A stretch of DNA of 64,000 nt from CBDHFQ01 sp965262565. GTDB taxonomy: Bacteria; Bacteroidota; Bacteroidia; J057. The notes below the pieces were generated by a model. The model was not told the DNA's origin. It worked only from the letters and a program-made list of their open reading frames with translations, and searched no databases. The stretch covers positions 372,001-436,000 of the forward strand of contig CBDHFQ010000020.1 of NCBI GenBank assembly GCA_965262565.1, in the 5' to 3' direction. Made by a program: the position numbers and the translations under genes. Shown piece by piece: positions 54,708-64,000 of the stretch; position 1 is the stretch's first letter, and every line of letters starts with the position of its first letter.

Positions 54708-54960
54708 AAAAAAAGGGTGGATCAATGAACAAGCATCCGTGAATCGGTATCACCCATAGCGTAATTTGTGGGGATTGGGGCGTCAGCTGAACGCTGACCG
54801 ATGCCTTTCGGACTCACCTATCGGTTCGGTCTTAGCGCCATTCCCCCCGCATATCCAGACTAAATCCTACAGTCATCTTTGCCTTTGCTAATGAGGGGAA
54901 TCTCTGAAAGAGGTAATTTATTTCATAGGGTTTATCCCTTCGAGCATACCCTATACTGTG
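54708..54960 (-). ncRNA. Unassigned structured RNA or structured 3' UTR
   Basis: This stretch is GC-richer than its surroundings and full of dyads. A long stem GGGGATTGGGGC (54770-54781) with GCGCCATTCCCC (about 54835-54846) encloses two hairpins, GTCAGC/GCTGAC (54783-54798) and CCGAT/ATCGG (54798-54824 region). Farther up there is TAGGGT/ACCCTA (about 54927-54952). On the - strand it ends in GGGTG/CACCC (54715-54755) followed by seven T (54708-54714), an intrinsic terminator. It lies between bshB1 (+) and the DUF4397 gene (-), and could be the 3' UTR of the latter. I could not match it to tmRNA, RNase P RNA, SRP RNA or a riboswitch I know. Confidence 0.5.
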
Positions 54961-55045
54961 TTAAATTGCCACTTTCAGGGCTTATTAAGGTGAATGGAAT
55001 ATAATTAATCCACAATGTATGAAAAGAGTTCGCACATTTTTTATC

Positions 55046-56062
55046 CTACTGAACTACAATCCTGAAAGAAGTTACTCTATCTTTATTTGTAGCTCTTAAC
55101 ATATATAATGCAGGATTGATTCTCCCCAGATCAATGTTCTCTTTCACCACTCCATTGATAGGTCTTACGGTTTGTACGAATACTTCTTTCCCCATCATAT
55201 CAAATAATGAAATGTTCAATGGCGACTGGGAAAGATCCTCAGCCTCTATAAACAGATGTGATGTCGCTGGATTGGGGAATACATGAACACCATTGAGATG
55301 CTTGTTTGCTTGAACAGAAGTGGCTATGCCTAACTCCTGAACACTACCATCAGTTAACACTTTAATGAAGGTAAAGGCAGGACCCCCCTGGTTGGTTTCA
55401 GGATTTAAAAAACCGGAAGCGAGGACTATAGCCGCATTGTCAGGAGTTCCCGTAAGATCCAGTGTATAATTACCAATGATATCTCCATTAATCAAACTTA
55501 CCTCTAATTGTAACAGTGAATTTGGGGTAGGGAGATAGTCCTCTGTAAATTGCTGATAGCTGATTTCATTGACCAGTAAAGTTGTATCTACAGAAATATG
55601 TAAGGCCGCTAGGTCGGTAATTCCATGATATACCAATAAATCAACTAAGGGGGCGTTTTTTCCTTTAGATCGACCCTCTATCGTCTCTAAGGTGAATTCG
55701 ATATCTGTATTAGCAGCTTCACTAAAGTTTTCTGGGGTTAACACACCAGTGGCAACTACGACTAATTCACTTCCTGCCTGTAAATTGAAGGGAAAGCTTG
55801 CAATTACATCTTGTAGACCTTCACTATTTTCAGGTGCTATCCCCAATTCAATGGGTATATCCGCTTGGACGAATTCAAAGGAGGTGGCTTCTCTAAAGGA
55901 AAGATTATCAAACCAAAGGGTATTATTGAAATAAATATCAATTACGCTAACTGAGGGGTCGGGAGCATTGTGGATGAATTGAAGCTTGGCTGTTTGAGCT
56001 GATAAAAGGATGGATGTAAATAAAAGAATGAAAGTTAAAAAGCAAGTAGAAGAATTTTTCAT
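55046..56062 (-). CDS. Secreted DUF4397 protein with T9SS sorting domain
   Basis: A 338-residue protein with a signal peptide (cut near LSAQ). Two DUF4397-like beta halves cover about 22-245 (LQFIHNAPDP at the start, LVVVATGVLTPENF, VLASGFLNPETNQGG). The last 80 residues form a T9SS sorting domain (VHVFPNPATSHLF to the end). Its C-terminus is nearly the same as that of the 1463-residue neighbour (PLNISLF-MMG, RATN), so the two are paralogues, probably by local duplication. Confidence 0.85.
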   Translation of the reverse strand: MKNSSTCFLTFILLFTSILLSAQTAKLQFIHNAPDPSVSVIDIYFNNTLWFDNLSFREATSFEFVQADIPIELGIAPENSEGLQDVIASFPFNLQAGSELVVVATGVLTPENFSEAANTDIEFTLETIEGRSKGKNAPLVDLLVYHGITDLAALHISVDTTLLVNEISYQQFTEDYLPTPNSLLQLEVSLINGDIIGNYTLDLTGTPDNAAIVLASGFLNPETNQGGPAFTFIKVLTDGSVQELGIATSVQANKHLNGVHVFPNPATSHLFIEAEDLSQSPLNISLFDMMGKEVFVQTVRPINGVVKENIDLGRINPALYMLRATNKDRVTSFRIVVQ

Positions 56063-56193
56063 ATCAATGATTCATAAATGGTAATTGGTGCTAGGTCAAT
56101 GGATAAGCTAACAAGTTTATTTATGCTGTTCTTGGATATATCAAATATCAAAGTCAATTATCCAAAATACTAAATTGCTAATGGTTATAAAAC

Positions 56194-56224
56194 AAAAAAA
56201 CCCGCGCTAAGCGCGGGTTTTTTT
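56194..56224. terminator. Bidirectional intrinsic terminator
   Basis: CCCGCGC-TAA-GCGCGGG (56201-56217) flanked by A7 and T7 makes a perfect symmetrical terminator. It ends the large DUF4397 gene on the - strand, 20 bp beyond its stop codon. Confidence 0.92.
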
Positions 56225-56242
56225 ATGCTATATGTTTACACA

Positions 56243-59200
56243 TTACTGAACAACTACGCGAGAAGCAGTAATTTTATTTCCTTGAGTAGCTCTAAGGATG
56301 TAAACAGCAGGATTCAGGTTGCTAATATTGATTTGCTCACGTACAGAACCGTTGATAGGCTGAATGCGAGTGTTCAATACTTCTTGTCCCATCATGTTGA
56401 AAAGTGAGATGTTTAAAGGAGCCTGAGTAAGCTCATCTGCTTCAACAGTCAACATGTCAGTAGTTGGGTTTGGATAGAAGTTGAATCCAGTCAATATTCT
56501 CTCAGGAGCGATCGAAGTTGCCAAAGAATCAAATCCTAAGTATCCAAGTTGATCTAGAGCTGTCCAGTTGGCAAGCCAGGTATTAGTAGACCCAGAATCT
56601 GCAGGGGCAAATGCACCTCTATATTCTACATCAACAAATCCATTTGGTTCGTCATCAAGATTTACTGTACCGGCAAATCCTTGTGGACGAGGATCCAGAC
56701 CACCGTCATTCGTTCTACTAATTCCTACTAGAGAAGGATTAGCTACGAAGTTTTCTTCGTCTCCGAAGTAAGTTTGAATGAATGTTTGATCTGCTTCTTC
56801 AGCACCTGCACCAGCCACAGTGAAGATAGCAGTTGAATCATTTCCAGCTACGTTCCAGAATACGTTAGCACTAAGGTTCAGATCACCTGCAACTAAACGA
56901 TCGAAAGAATGTGTTCCACTAGCTAATTTCTCTACGTCTATACCACGTCCATACTCAGTGAAGATAGAGTTTACATAAGAACCACCAGCATTATCGCGGA
57001 AAGTGATAGTTCTGGTATTAGCAGGTTCACCAGGACCGATAAAGGTAGCATTGAAAATGACTGGCGTAGCAAATGGTTCAGCCGTTTCAGGAGTAGTTCC
57101 TCCATCGTGCTCACCACCACGGTCTCCAGAACCGTCAGCTTGAAGAACAAACCAGAACTGACCATTTCCACGGTATCCTTCATCGTAGTCAAAAGCATCA
57201 TCTCCACAAAGTACAGCTGCCATATATCTGGTGTTAACAGTACCACCAAAGAATTCGATTCCGTCATCAGCGTTAAAGATAACTTCTACAAATTCGATCG
57301 TAGTTCCACTACCTACACCACCTAAAGTAAGACCGTTAATTTCGTTTCCAGCACCGATGTCAGATCCACCATGACGGATAGATGCATAACGGAAGATACC
57401 AGAGTTATCAGTATCGTCAAATGTTTCGAATACTCCGTCTCCATCCGAATCGATAGCTCCATACAGACCACGAGCTTCTCCTACAGGGATACCTTCGATG
57501 GCTGTTTGACCTGGATCAGAGTTCAATGAAGCATTTCCAAGGATGATTACTCCACCCCAAAGACCTGAAGTTCCTACAGGAACATCATCTGCAACATTTA
57601 CATCATCAAGTACAGAAGTAAAGATGATAGGATCAGCAGCAGTACCATCAGCGATGATATATCCACCACGAGCTACGATCAAAGCAGAAGCCTGAGCACC
57701 CTGTCCTGATTCAGCTTGAACAACAGTTCCTGGCTCGATTACAAGGGTATCTCCATCTTCTACGAATACGAATCCATCAAGAACGTAGGTATTATTAGCT
57801 GTCCATGTAGTAGTTCCATCTCCTGTGTTATCAGTAACACGGATAACTTCTCCTGGTACTACAGGATCTAATTCAAGAACAGTTCCATCAGGAAGAACAG
57901 CGATTAAGGTAAATCCAGCACCTCCCTGGTTAGTTAATGGATTAAGGAAACCAGAAGCTTGAACTACAGCTGTTCCTCCAGCTAAAGGACCTAAATCAAC
58001 GGTGAAAGAAGCAATAGAATCAGCACCAGTAGGAGCGATGTCAATTTGAAGTGCTGTTGCAGGAGCTTCAAAGTATCCTGCTGGGTTATACTCTCCATAA
58101 GAGATATTGGAAACAAGATTAGCTCCACCAGTTCTTACATCTACAGCAGGAGCATCAGTAGCACCATGATATACTAACAGGTCTACCCCAGCAGTAGTTC
58201 CTTCAGATTGTCCGGCTGCTGCTGCAAGCGTAAATCCGATCTCAGCATTTGCAGATGTGTCAAAATCTTCAGGGCTAAGTACACCGGTAGCAGTTACGAT
58301 GAACGTTCCACCAGCTTCTAAGGTGAATGGAAACTCAGCGATGATATCTCCAGGGCCTGCACTTTCGCCACCTGCAACACCAATATTGATTTCTACTCCA
58401 GCTGGTAGAGAAACAAATGGAGTAGCTGTTCTATATCCAAAGTCATCAATTAACAAAGCACTATCTAAATAAATGTCTACTACGTTTGCAGATGGATCAC
58501 CAGCATTGTGAATTACCTGTACACTTGCAGAATTAGCAGTGTCTAGTCCAACTGGTTCAAATGCTTCTGGGAAATATCCGAATTCGTCCAGAGCGGACCA
58601 TCCGTCTAACCAAACTCCTCCAGAACCGAAGGCTCCTTTGTAAGAAACAGGAGTGAAAAACTCGTCAGATAAAGTAGCAAAATTAGTGAAAGCAGAAACT
58701 CCCTGAGGGCGTGGGTCAAGACCTCCGTCGTTTGTACGGCTGATCCCTACCAAGCTAGGATTAGCAGCTACATTTTCCTGATCAGTGAAATATCCTGTAA
58801 GGAAAGTAGCATCTTCAGGAGTTGCTCCATTTCCAGCAGCAGTGAAAATAGCGGTAGAATCATTACCAGCTACATTCCAGAAAACGTTGTTATTTAATTC
58901 AAGATCTCCAGCTTCTAAACGCTCGAAAGAGTTTGTTCCACTAGCTAATCTTTCAATATCAATTCCCTGTCCATATTCTACGAAGATAGAGTTGTTGTAT
59001 TCTCCACCAGCATTATCGCGGAAAGTGATTGTTCTGGTGTTTACAGCTTCACCAGGACCGATGAACGTAGCGTTGAAAACTTCAGGAGTAGCAAAAGGCT
59101 CAGCAGTTTCAGGAGTAGTTCCCCCATCATGCTCACCACCACGGTCGCCAAATCCTTCAGCCTGGATAACAAACCAGAACTGACCTTTTCCACGGAAACC

Positions 59201-60634
59201 TTCATCATAATCAAAAGCATCATCACCACAGAAAGCTGCAGCCATCCACTTTGTATTTACAGTACCACCGAAGAATTCGATTCCATCATCTGCGTTGAAG
59301 ATAACTTCTACGAATTCGATGGTAGTTCCACTACCTACACCACCTAGCGTAAGACCATTGATTTCGTTTCCAGCTCCGATGTCAGAACCTCCATAACGGA
59401 TAGAAGCATATCTAAATGAACCAGAATTATCTTCATCGTTGAATGTTTCGAATACACCGTCTCCGTCGGTATCGATAGCTCCGTAAAGACCACGAGCTTC
59501 TCCTACAGGAATACCTTCAATAGCTGTTTGACCAGGCTCAGAGTTCAAGGAAGCATTACCAAGGATGATGACACCACCCCAAAGTCCTGAAGTTCCTAAA
59601 GGAATATCATCAGTAGTAGTTACATCATCAAGAATAGAAGTAAAGATGATAGGATCAGCAGCAGTACCGTTAGCCTGAATGAATCCACCTCTTGCTACGA
59701 TTAATGCAGAAGCTTGTGCCCCCTGACCAGTTTCACCTTTGATAACTGTTCCTGCCTCGATGATTAGTGTATCTCCATCTTCTACGAATACGAATCCATC
59801 TAGAATATATGTGTTTTCAGCAGTCCAAATAGCGTCTCCAGTTCCACCTGAAACAACGATATCCGTTCCTGCAGGTACTACCTCAGGAAGGGTAACTACT
59901 GTACCATCAGGCAATACAGCTAATAATTCGAAACCAGCACCAGCTTGGTTAGTTAGGGGATTTAAGAAACCGGAAGCTACAACTACGGCAGCGTTACCAC
60001 CTAATGTACTAAGATCAGCAGTTACCGTATGTGCAACAGTTTCTGTTCCGGCAACAGCTACATCTAGCGTAAATGAAGCAGCAGGCACGGTTACATATCC
60101 GGCAAATTCGCCATATCCAATATCTGGAACTAATGTACCTACCCCTTGAGCGTTTACATCTACTCTTGGAGCATCAGTAGATCCGTGATAAGCTAATAGT
60201 GCTACACTGTCAGCAGCAGCAGTTTGCTGTGCAGGAGTGAAAGCTGCTATAGTAAATCCGATCTCCGCATTTACAGAGGCATCAAAATCATCAGGACTTA
60301 ATACACCTGTAGCTACTAAAACATATGATTCGCCATCTACTAAAGTGAAGTTGAAAGAAGCAATCGTATCAGCAATTCCAGCTCCATCTTCGGGATCATT
60401 ACTAGTTGCGGGAGCTACGCCTATAGTAACCTCTCCAGCACCTAGTGCTAAAAATTCAGTAGCTGTACGGAAAGTGAAATTGTCAAGAGCTAATGTGGTG
60501 TCAATGTAAACATCCACCTCTCTTGCTGCCGGATCGGCAGAATTGTGAATGACTTGAACATTTGCTTGGCCAAAAGCTGTATTTACAGTTAATGCCGTAA
60601 ATGCCATGACTAAACATAAATAGAGTTTTTTCAT
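56243..60634 (-). CDS. Large secreted protein with tandemly duplicated DUF4397 + repeat module, T9SS sorted
   Basis: A 1463-residue protein. The start at 60634 (MKKLYLCLVMAFTALTVNTAFGQ, a signal peptide) is preferred; the open frame to 60844 crosses the upstream hairpin. Two copies of the same module follow: DUF4397 (VQVIHNSADP) plus a 430-residue Gly/Asp/Asn-rich region (TYILDGFVFVEDGDTL, GTVIKGETGQGAQAS, GNEINGLTLGGVGSGT). The copies cover about 25-720 and 735-1375. A T9SS sorting domain (FNFYPNPTTDML onward) ends it. The repeat region looks like a parallel beta-helix. Codon use is more regular and GC-richer than in neighbours, suggesting high expression. The TonB receptor lies upstream on the same strand. 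Confidence 0.85.
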   Translation of the reverse strand: MKKLYLCLVMAFTALTVNTAFGQANVQVIHNSADPAAREVDVYIDTTLALDNFTFRTATEFLALGAGEVTIGVAPATSNDPEDGAGIADTIASFNFTLVDGESYVLVATGVLSPDDFDASVNAEIGFTIAAFTPAQQTAAADSVALLAYHGSTDAPRVDVNAQGVGTLVPDIGYGEFAGYVTVPAASFTLDVAVAGTETVAHTVTADLSTLGGNAAVVVASGFLNPLTNQAGAGFELLAVLPDGTVVTLPEVVPAGTDIVVSGGTGDAIWTAENTYILDGFVFVEDGDTLIIEAGTVIKGETGQGAQASALIVARGGFIQANGTAADPIIFTSILDDVTTTDDIPLGTSGLWGGVIILGNASLNSEPGQTAIEGIPVGEARGLYGAIDTDGDGVFETFNDEDNSGSFRYASIRYGGSDIGAGNEINGLTLGGVGSGTTIEFVEVIFNADDGIEFFGGTVNTKWMAAAFCGDDAFDYDEGFRGKGQFWFVIQAEGFGDRGGEHDGGTTPETAEPFATPEVFNATFIGPGEAVNTRTITFRDNAGGEYNNSIFVEYGQGIDIERLASGTNSFERLEAGDLELNNNVFWNVAGNDSTAIFTAAGNGATPEDATFLTGYFTDQENVAANPSLVGISRTNDGGLDPRPQGVSAFTNFATLSDEFFTPVSYKGAFGSGGVWLDGWSALDEFGYFPEAFEPVGLDTANSASVQVIHNAGDPSANVVDIYLDSALLIDDFGYRTATPFVSLPAGVEINIGVAGGESAGPGDIIAEFPFTLEAGGTFIVTATGVLSPEDFDTSANAEIGFTLAAAAGQSEGTTAGVDLLVYHGATDAPAVDVRTGGANLVSNISYGEYNPAGYFEAPATALQIDIAPTGADSIASFTVDLGPLAGGTAVVQASGFLNPLTNQGGAGFTLIAVLPDGTVLELDPVVPGEVIRVTDNTGDGTTTWTANNTYVLDGFVFVEDGDTLVIEPGTVVQAESGQGAQASALIVARGGYIIADGTAADPIIFTSVLDDVNVADDVPVGTSGLWGGVIILGNASLNSDPGQTAIEGIPVGEARGLYGAIDSDGDGVFETFDDTDNSGIFRYASIRHGGSDIGAGNEINGLTLGGVGSGTTIEFVEVIFNADDGIEFFGGTVNTRYMAAVLCGDDAFDYDEGYRGNGQFWFVLQADGSGDRGGEHDGGTTPETAEPFATPVIFNATFIGPGEPANTRTITFRDNAGGSYVNSIFTEYGRGIDVEKLASGTHSFDRLVAGDLNLSANVFWNVAGNDSTAIFTVAGAGAEEADQTFIQTYFGDEENFVANPSLVGISRTNDGGLDPRPQGFAGTVNLDDEPNGFVDVEYRGAFAPADSGSTNTWLANWTALDQLGYLGFDSLATSIAPERILTGFNFYPNPTTDMLTVEADELTQAPLNISLFNMMGQEVLNTRIQPINGSVREQINISNLNPAVYILRATQGNKITASRVVVQ

Positions 60635-60812
60635 TGCAGTTAAATATTTAGTTGTTTGGAAATTCATGCAAAGTGTTAATGCATTATAAAAAGAACTATT
60701 AAATTTTGTAAAATAATTTTGAGCTTTCAAGTATGCAAACCAAATAATGAAATATCTGTTTGAATTTTTTTCACTCTTTCTATCCGAATTCATGAAATTC
60801 ATTAAAATAGTA

Positions 60813-60845
60813 AATGCAGCGTTTGGTACCCCAAAACGCTGCATT
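60813..60845 (-). terminator. Hairpin after the TonB receptor gene
   Basis: AATGCAGCGTTT and AAACGCTGCATT form a 12-bp stem 6 bp beyond the receptor's stop codon. The - strand tail (TACTATTTT) is only moderately T-rich, so partial read-through into the next gene is possible. Confidence 0.7.
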
Positions 60846-60851
60846 CCGTCT

Positions 60852-63836
60852 TTATTTTATAGAATAGGTAAAACTTAGTGAGAAGGTTCTTCCTATCGTA
60901 TTTGTCTGGAAGATATAATCCACACCATTATATTCCTGTATAAATTCGTAATCCGGATTTAATAAATTATTTGCACGGAACCTCAAAGACATTCTTGATC
61001 CAATATCCTTTGCGATAGAAAAGTTTAACAAGCCTCTCGATTGTTCAAATACATCTGGATCTGTACCACCTACCACAGCAATTCTATCTCCAAATACGCT
61101 ATAACTCAAACTGGCCTTGATTCCCAAAGTGTCATCAAGGAAAGCGAGTTCCGCATTAAAAGTAAAAGGAGACTGACCAAACAGTGGGCGGGTATCATCT
61201 CTCGATGGATCAACAGATTGAATTTGTCGGAACTCATCTTCATTAATATCCACTTCTGATTCAATAAAAGAGGCATTACCTCCTAATTGGAAATTGCGAA
61301 GGGCAGGAGAAATAAATCTCAATGACTTTCTGGCTTCTATTTCTATCCCATAAGCAGTAGCAGACGGCACATTTCTGAATGTAAGCTCTGCATTAGCTGC
61401 GGATGGTTCAATCACTTTTTCTATAGGATCAGTAAAATCTTTATAAAAAACACTGAAAGAAACAATTTCACTTGGCGTTGGATACCATTCCCAACGAAGA
61501 TCGAAGTTATCAATGAACGTTCTATTCAATGTATCATTTCCATTTAATAGGAAATCCCCAGCAAAGTCGAAAGAAGTGAATGGAGCGAACTCTCTAAAGG
61601 TCGGTCTTGCTAACGTTCTGGAATAACCTGCTCTTACATTCATATTACCTGTAGCGGCATAGATAAAATTCACCGAAGGGAGGAAGTCATTTAAATCCAA
61701 AATACCTACACCCTGGGTCGTATCACGAGGGGTCGTTTCAGCATCAGTTCTTTCGTAGCGAACACCTACCACTGATTTTAACTTTTCAGTGAGTGGTAAT
61801 TCTGTCATAAGATAGGCAGCATAGATGTTTTGTTCAGCATCGTAAGCGTTTCTATCTTCAGTTACATCTACAATAATATTCCCATAAGAAGGAAAGTTAT
61901 TTCCGGAAGTACCTACAACTCCCAGATTATCAGGAGCAAAGAATGCATCAATTGCTGCTAAAGGATCATTTGGGAACTGCTGATTCAAAGACCTGAAACT
62001 TTGGGCTCCTGGTTGAGACTGGAACTCAAAACGAATCTCTTCGAAAGATCTCTCCTTATACGTATAAGCACCACCAAATCTGATTTTTGCTTCCTGATCG
62101 TTCCACTGTTTAAATGGAACAGTAAAGTGTAACTTTACATCTGCATTTGTCTCATCTAGTTCTCTAAAGAATCTGGAAGGATCACGATATAATGCTGGTT
62201 GGATATTGTAGTTGGTTCTTGTTCTTTCTTGTCCAGGTGTTGCAGAACTAAATTGAAAGTCATTACTGAAGAATCGCAGGTCTGGTTCATCCTGCTTTGA
62301 TCTTGTTAAAGAAGCAATCCACCTCATGTCTAATTTCCCATCCATGAATGCATGATCCCCCTCCAACTGATAGACATTTAATGAACGCTCTATATAGCTG
62401 AGCGTACGGGTTTGGAAAAATAATGCGTCATCATCTGATGGTAAGTTTCCTTCCTGAAAGCGGTCTGATTGGACCCCGCTTTGATTGCGCATGAAGTTAA
62501 AACTGAATTTATGAGAAGCACGTGGCTTGTATGATAATTTGACCAAGGTTCCCCATAAAATATTGCGCTGGAACTGAGTGTCTGATAAGTCTCTTTGGTT
62601 GATCAGAGAGTCTGCAATATTATTAGCACTACTTGTATTAAACCAACGAGCAGTACGAGCTCCATCAGGATCTATGGTACCATCTATATCTCTTAGCGTA
62701 CCTTCATAAAAGTTAAAGGTATTTCTGTATGATATGTTAGCAATATATCCGAAAGGTCTTCCAAATAAATTGAACTGATCCCCTAAGGAAATCTGATGAT
62801 TGTGATTCATGAAAGAGGTACCATCGAAAGAAGGAGAGATCGGTGTGGTGAATGCATTACTGGCTTGATCTAATGAATTAATCGCTTCCTGATCATTAAA
62901 AGAAATAACCGGGATTCCTCCCTGGGCACGTAAATCTCCTATAATTCCAGGTAATTCTCTAGTTCCATCATCCTGAGCGAACCAGTCTGTGTCGCCAGTA
63001 ACTTGGGAAGGTACATTGTCACTTTCACTTAAAAAAGAGGATTGATCATTAAATCCAAAAGAAGTATTTGCATACAGGTAAAAGCGATCGGGAAAATCCT
63101 TAGTAACCACATCTATTAATCCACCTGAAAAGTTACCTGGTAAGTCTGGGGTAAAGTTTTTGTAGATAATAATGTTATCAATCAAATTGGAAGGGAAAAG
63201 GTCCAACTGAACAGAGTTTCTATTCGGATCCAAACTGGGTAATTCTGCCCCATTTAATGTTGTCTTACTATATCTATCCCCTAATCCTCGTACATATACA
63301 TATCTACCATCTGTTACTGTAACCCCTGAAATTCTCTGTACTGCTGAAGCTACATTTGCATCCCCGGTTCTTTTAATTAAATCTAGTGATACCCCATCGA
63401 TTGAATTGATAGAGTTTCTTTTCGTGTTAAATAAGGTTACTGTTGAGGCTTGATCTCTTCTGGCAGTAATAACGACTTCCAGGTCTTCTCTAATTTGCAG
63501 ATCCTGGAATAAGAGATGATCTGTGAATGTTACTTCTCCGTCGAGTACACTGATATCCACTGTATCATCTATATAAGACACATAGGATACAATTAATTGA
63601 TAATCTCCTGCAGGGGGATTAGGCTGTACGGTATAATTACCTTCAAGATCAGTATACGCACCTCCGCGAACTTGTCCATCTATTAGTAAGCGCACAGTGG
63701 ATCCAAGTAATACTTCTCCTGATTCTCCATCAACGACTTTTCCACGTATTGTTCCCGTTTGTGCTGCTAATGGCTGACTAGAAAAACAAATGAGTGAAAA
63801 AAGTATTAATGTAGTAAATGAGTAAATATATCTCAT
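60852..63836 (-). CDS. TonB-dependent outer-membrane receptor
   Basis: A 994-residue receptor. A signal peptide (cut near LAAQ) is followed by a carboxypeptidase-D regulatory-like domain (about 28-110, GTIRGKVVDGESGEVLLGS), a plug domain (about 130-250, with RISGVTVTDGRYVYVRGLGDRYSKTTLNGAELPS) and a barrel to the C-terminus (FSLSFTYSIK). 'RGLGDRYSxTxLNGxxLPSxDPxR' is typical of a distinct TonB receptor group. The secreted DUF4397 protein encoded next may be its partner or cargo; no SusD is present. Confidence 0.9.
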   Translation of the reverse strand: MRYIYSFTTLILFSLICFSSQPLAAQTGTIRGKVVDGESGEVLLGSTVRLLIDGQVRGGAYTDLEGNYTVQPNPPAGDYQLIVSYVSYIDDTVDISVLDGEVTFTDHLLFQDLQIREDLEVVITARRDQASTVTLFNTKRNSINSIDGVSLDLIKRTGDANVASAVQRISGVTVTDGRYVYVRGLGDRYSKTTLNGAELPSLDPNRNSVQLDLFPSNLIDNIIIYKNFTPDLPGNFSGGLIDVVTKDFPDRFYLYANTSFGFNDQSSFLSESDNVPSQVTGDTDWFAQDDGTRELPGIIGDLRAQGGIPVISFNDQEAINSLDQASNAFTTPISPSFDGTSFMNHNHQISLGDQFNLFGRPFGYIANISYRNTFNFYEGTLRDIDGTIDPDGARTARWFNTSSANNIADSLINQRDLSDTQFQRNILWGTLVKLSYKPRASHKFSFNFMRNQSGVQSDRFQEGNLPSDDDALFFQTRTLSYIERSLNVYQLEGDHAFMDGKLDMRWIASLTRSKQDEPDLRFFSNDFQFSSATPGQERTRTNYNIQPALYRDPSRFFRELDETNADVKLHFTVPFKQWNDQEAKIRFGGAYTYKERSFEEIRFEFQSQPGAQSFRSLNQQFPNDPLAAIDAFFAPDNLGVVGTSGNNFPSYGNIIVDVTEDRNAYDAEQNIYAAYLMTELPLTEKLKSVVGVRYERTDAETTPRDTTQGVGILDLNDFLPSVNFIYAATGNMNVRAGYSRTLARPTFREFAPFTSFDFAGDFLLNGNDTLNRTFIDNFDLRWEWYPTPSEIVSFSVFYKDFTDPIEKVIEPSAANAELTFRNVPSATAYGIEIEARKSLRFISPALRNFQLGGNASFIESEVDINEDEFRQIQSVDPSRDDTRPLFGQSPFTFNAELAFLDDTLGIKASLSYSVFGDRIAVVGGTDPDVFEQSRGLLNFSIAKDIGSRMSLRFRANNLLNPDYEFIQEYNGVDYIFQTNTIGRTFSLSFTYSIK

Positions 63837-64000
63837 AATTTGGTATTAAAAGATGTGATGATAAGGCTGAATGCTGATGTTATATAATTTATGTGCAACT
63901 CTATATTTCAATGGACCCAAATATGCAGTATGCAAGACAATTTTGATCGTCTTGACAATTTACTTCTCCGTGGCAATAGTCGTAATGATGGGTAAAGAAA
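63837..64000. other. Upstream region of the TonB receptor
   Basis: AT-rich, no gene seen. CATATTTG on the - strand (about 63920) is one mismatch from a -7 box but lacks a proper -33. CAAGAC-N10-GTCTTG at about 63932-63953 is an inverted repeat that could bind a regulator. Confidence 0.4.

Noticed and set aside
54798..54825. Hammerhead-like string GTGAGTCCGAAAGG on the - strand
   Set aside because: The CUGAUGA core and a cleavage site are absent; it is only a GNRA-capped hairpin.

Overview
The window is chromosomal DNA of a free-living, AT-rich member of the Bacteroidota, probably of the Cytophagia/Saprospiria kind. The evidence is several secreted proteins ending in type IX secretion (T9SS) sorting domains, large TonB-dependent receptors with carboxypeptidase-like N-terminal domains, an OstA-like protein, a bacillithiol gene (bshB1), and promoters that fit the Bacteroidota consensus TTTG-N19/20-TAnnTTTG in front of the trp operon, a tRNA-Ser gene and two probable small RNAs.

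Layout. 1-5.8 kb: the tail of a T9SS substrate and two convergent secreted repeat proteins (a seven-repeat SBBP protein and an FG-GAP/VCBS protein). 6-15.2 kb: an RsmF-like rRNA methyltransferase, a sulfatase lipoprotein, a TspO-family membrane protein paired with a small conserved protein, an Oar-like TonB receptor and an AlkB-type alkane hydroxylase. 15.6-24.8 kb: a GIN-domain protein and a 7TM-DISM histidine kinase on +, facing a giant Ser/Thr kinase-AAA-GAF-histidine kinase on -. The space between them holds two short - strand transcription units (promoter, AGT-repeat, terminator) that look like a small-RNA family. 25-31 kb: tRNA-Ser with a duplicated 3' end and terminator, a membrane protein, a class A penicillin-binding protein, a small conserved protein and a LytS/LytR-type two-component pair. 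31.6-37.3 kb: an ABC-F ATPase, an XRE-S24 repressor with inverted repeats upstream, a VanX-like dipeptidase lipoprotein and an OstA-like protein. 38.4-40.5 kb: a MarR regulator and a GH3-family protein.

40.5-54.6 kb is the metabolic core: a complete trpEGDCFBA operon behind a promoter, a leader peptide with three tandem Trp codons and a terminator/antiterminator, followed on the same strand by DAHP synthase, dxr, rseP, a VTT-domain membrane protein, a T9SS protein and bshB1. DAHP synthase feeds the shikimate route that supplies chorismate to TrpE, so entry and exit of the tryptophan branch sit side by side.

54.6-63.9 kb: a GC-richer, heavily self-complementary stretch ending in a - strand terminator (an unassigned structured RNA or 3' UTR), then a secreted DUF4397 protein, a 1463-residue secreted protein made of a tandemly duplicated DUF4397-plus-repeat module, and a TonB receptor upstream of it on the same strand.

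I see no CRISPR array, prophage, insertion sequence or complete defence locus. The most unusual items are the paired small-RNA-like units, the giant kinase whose reading frame has no ordinary start codon and is preceded in frame by a 15-codon ORF and TAA, the structured RNA near 54.8 kb, and the trp attenuator, which can be read almost base by base.
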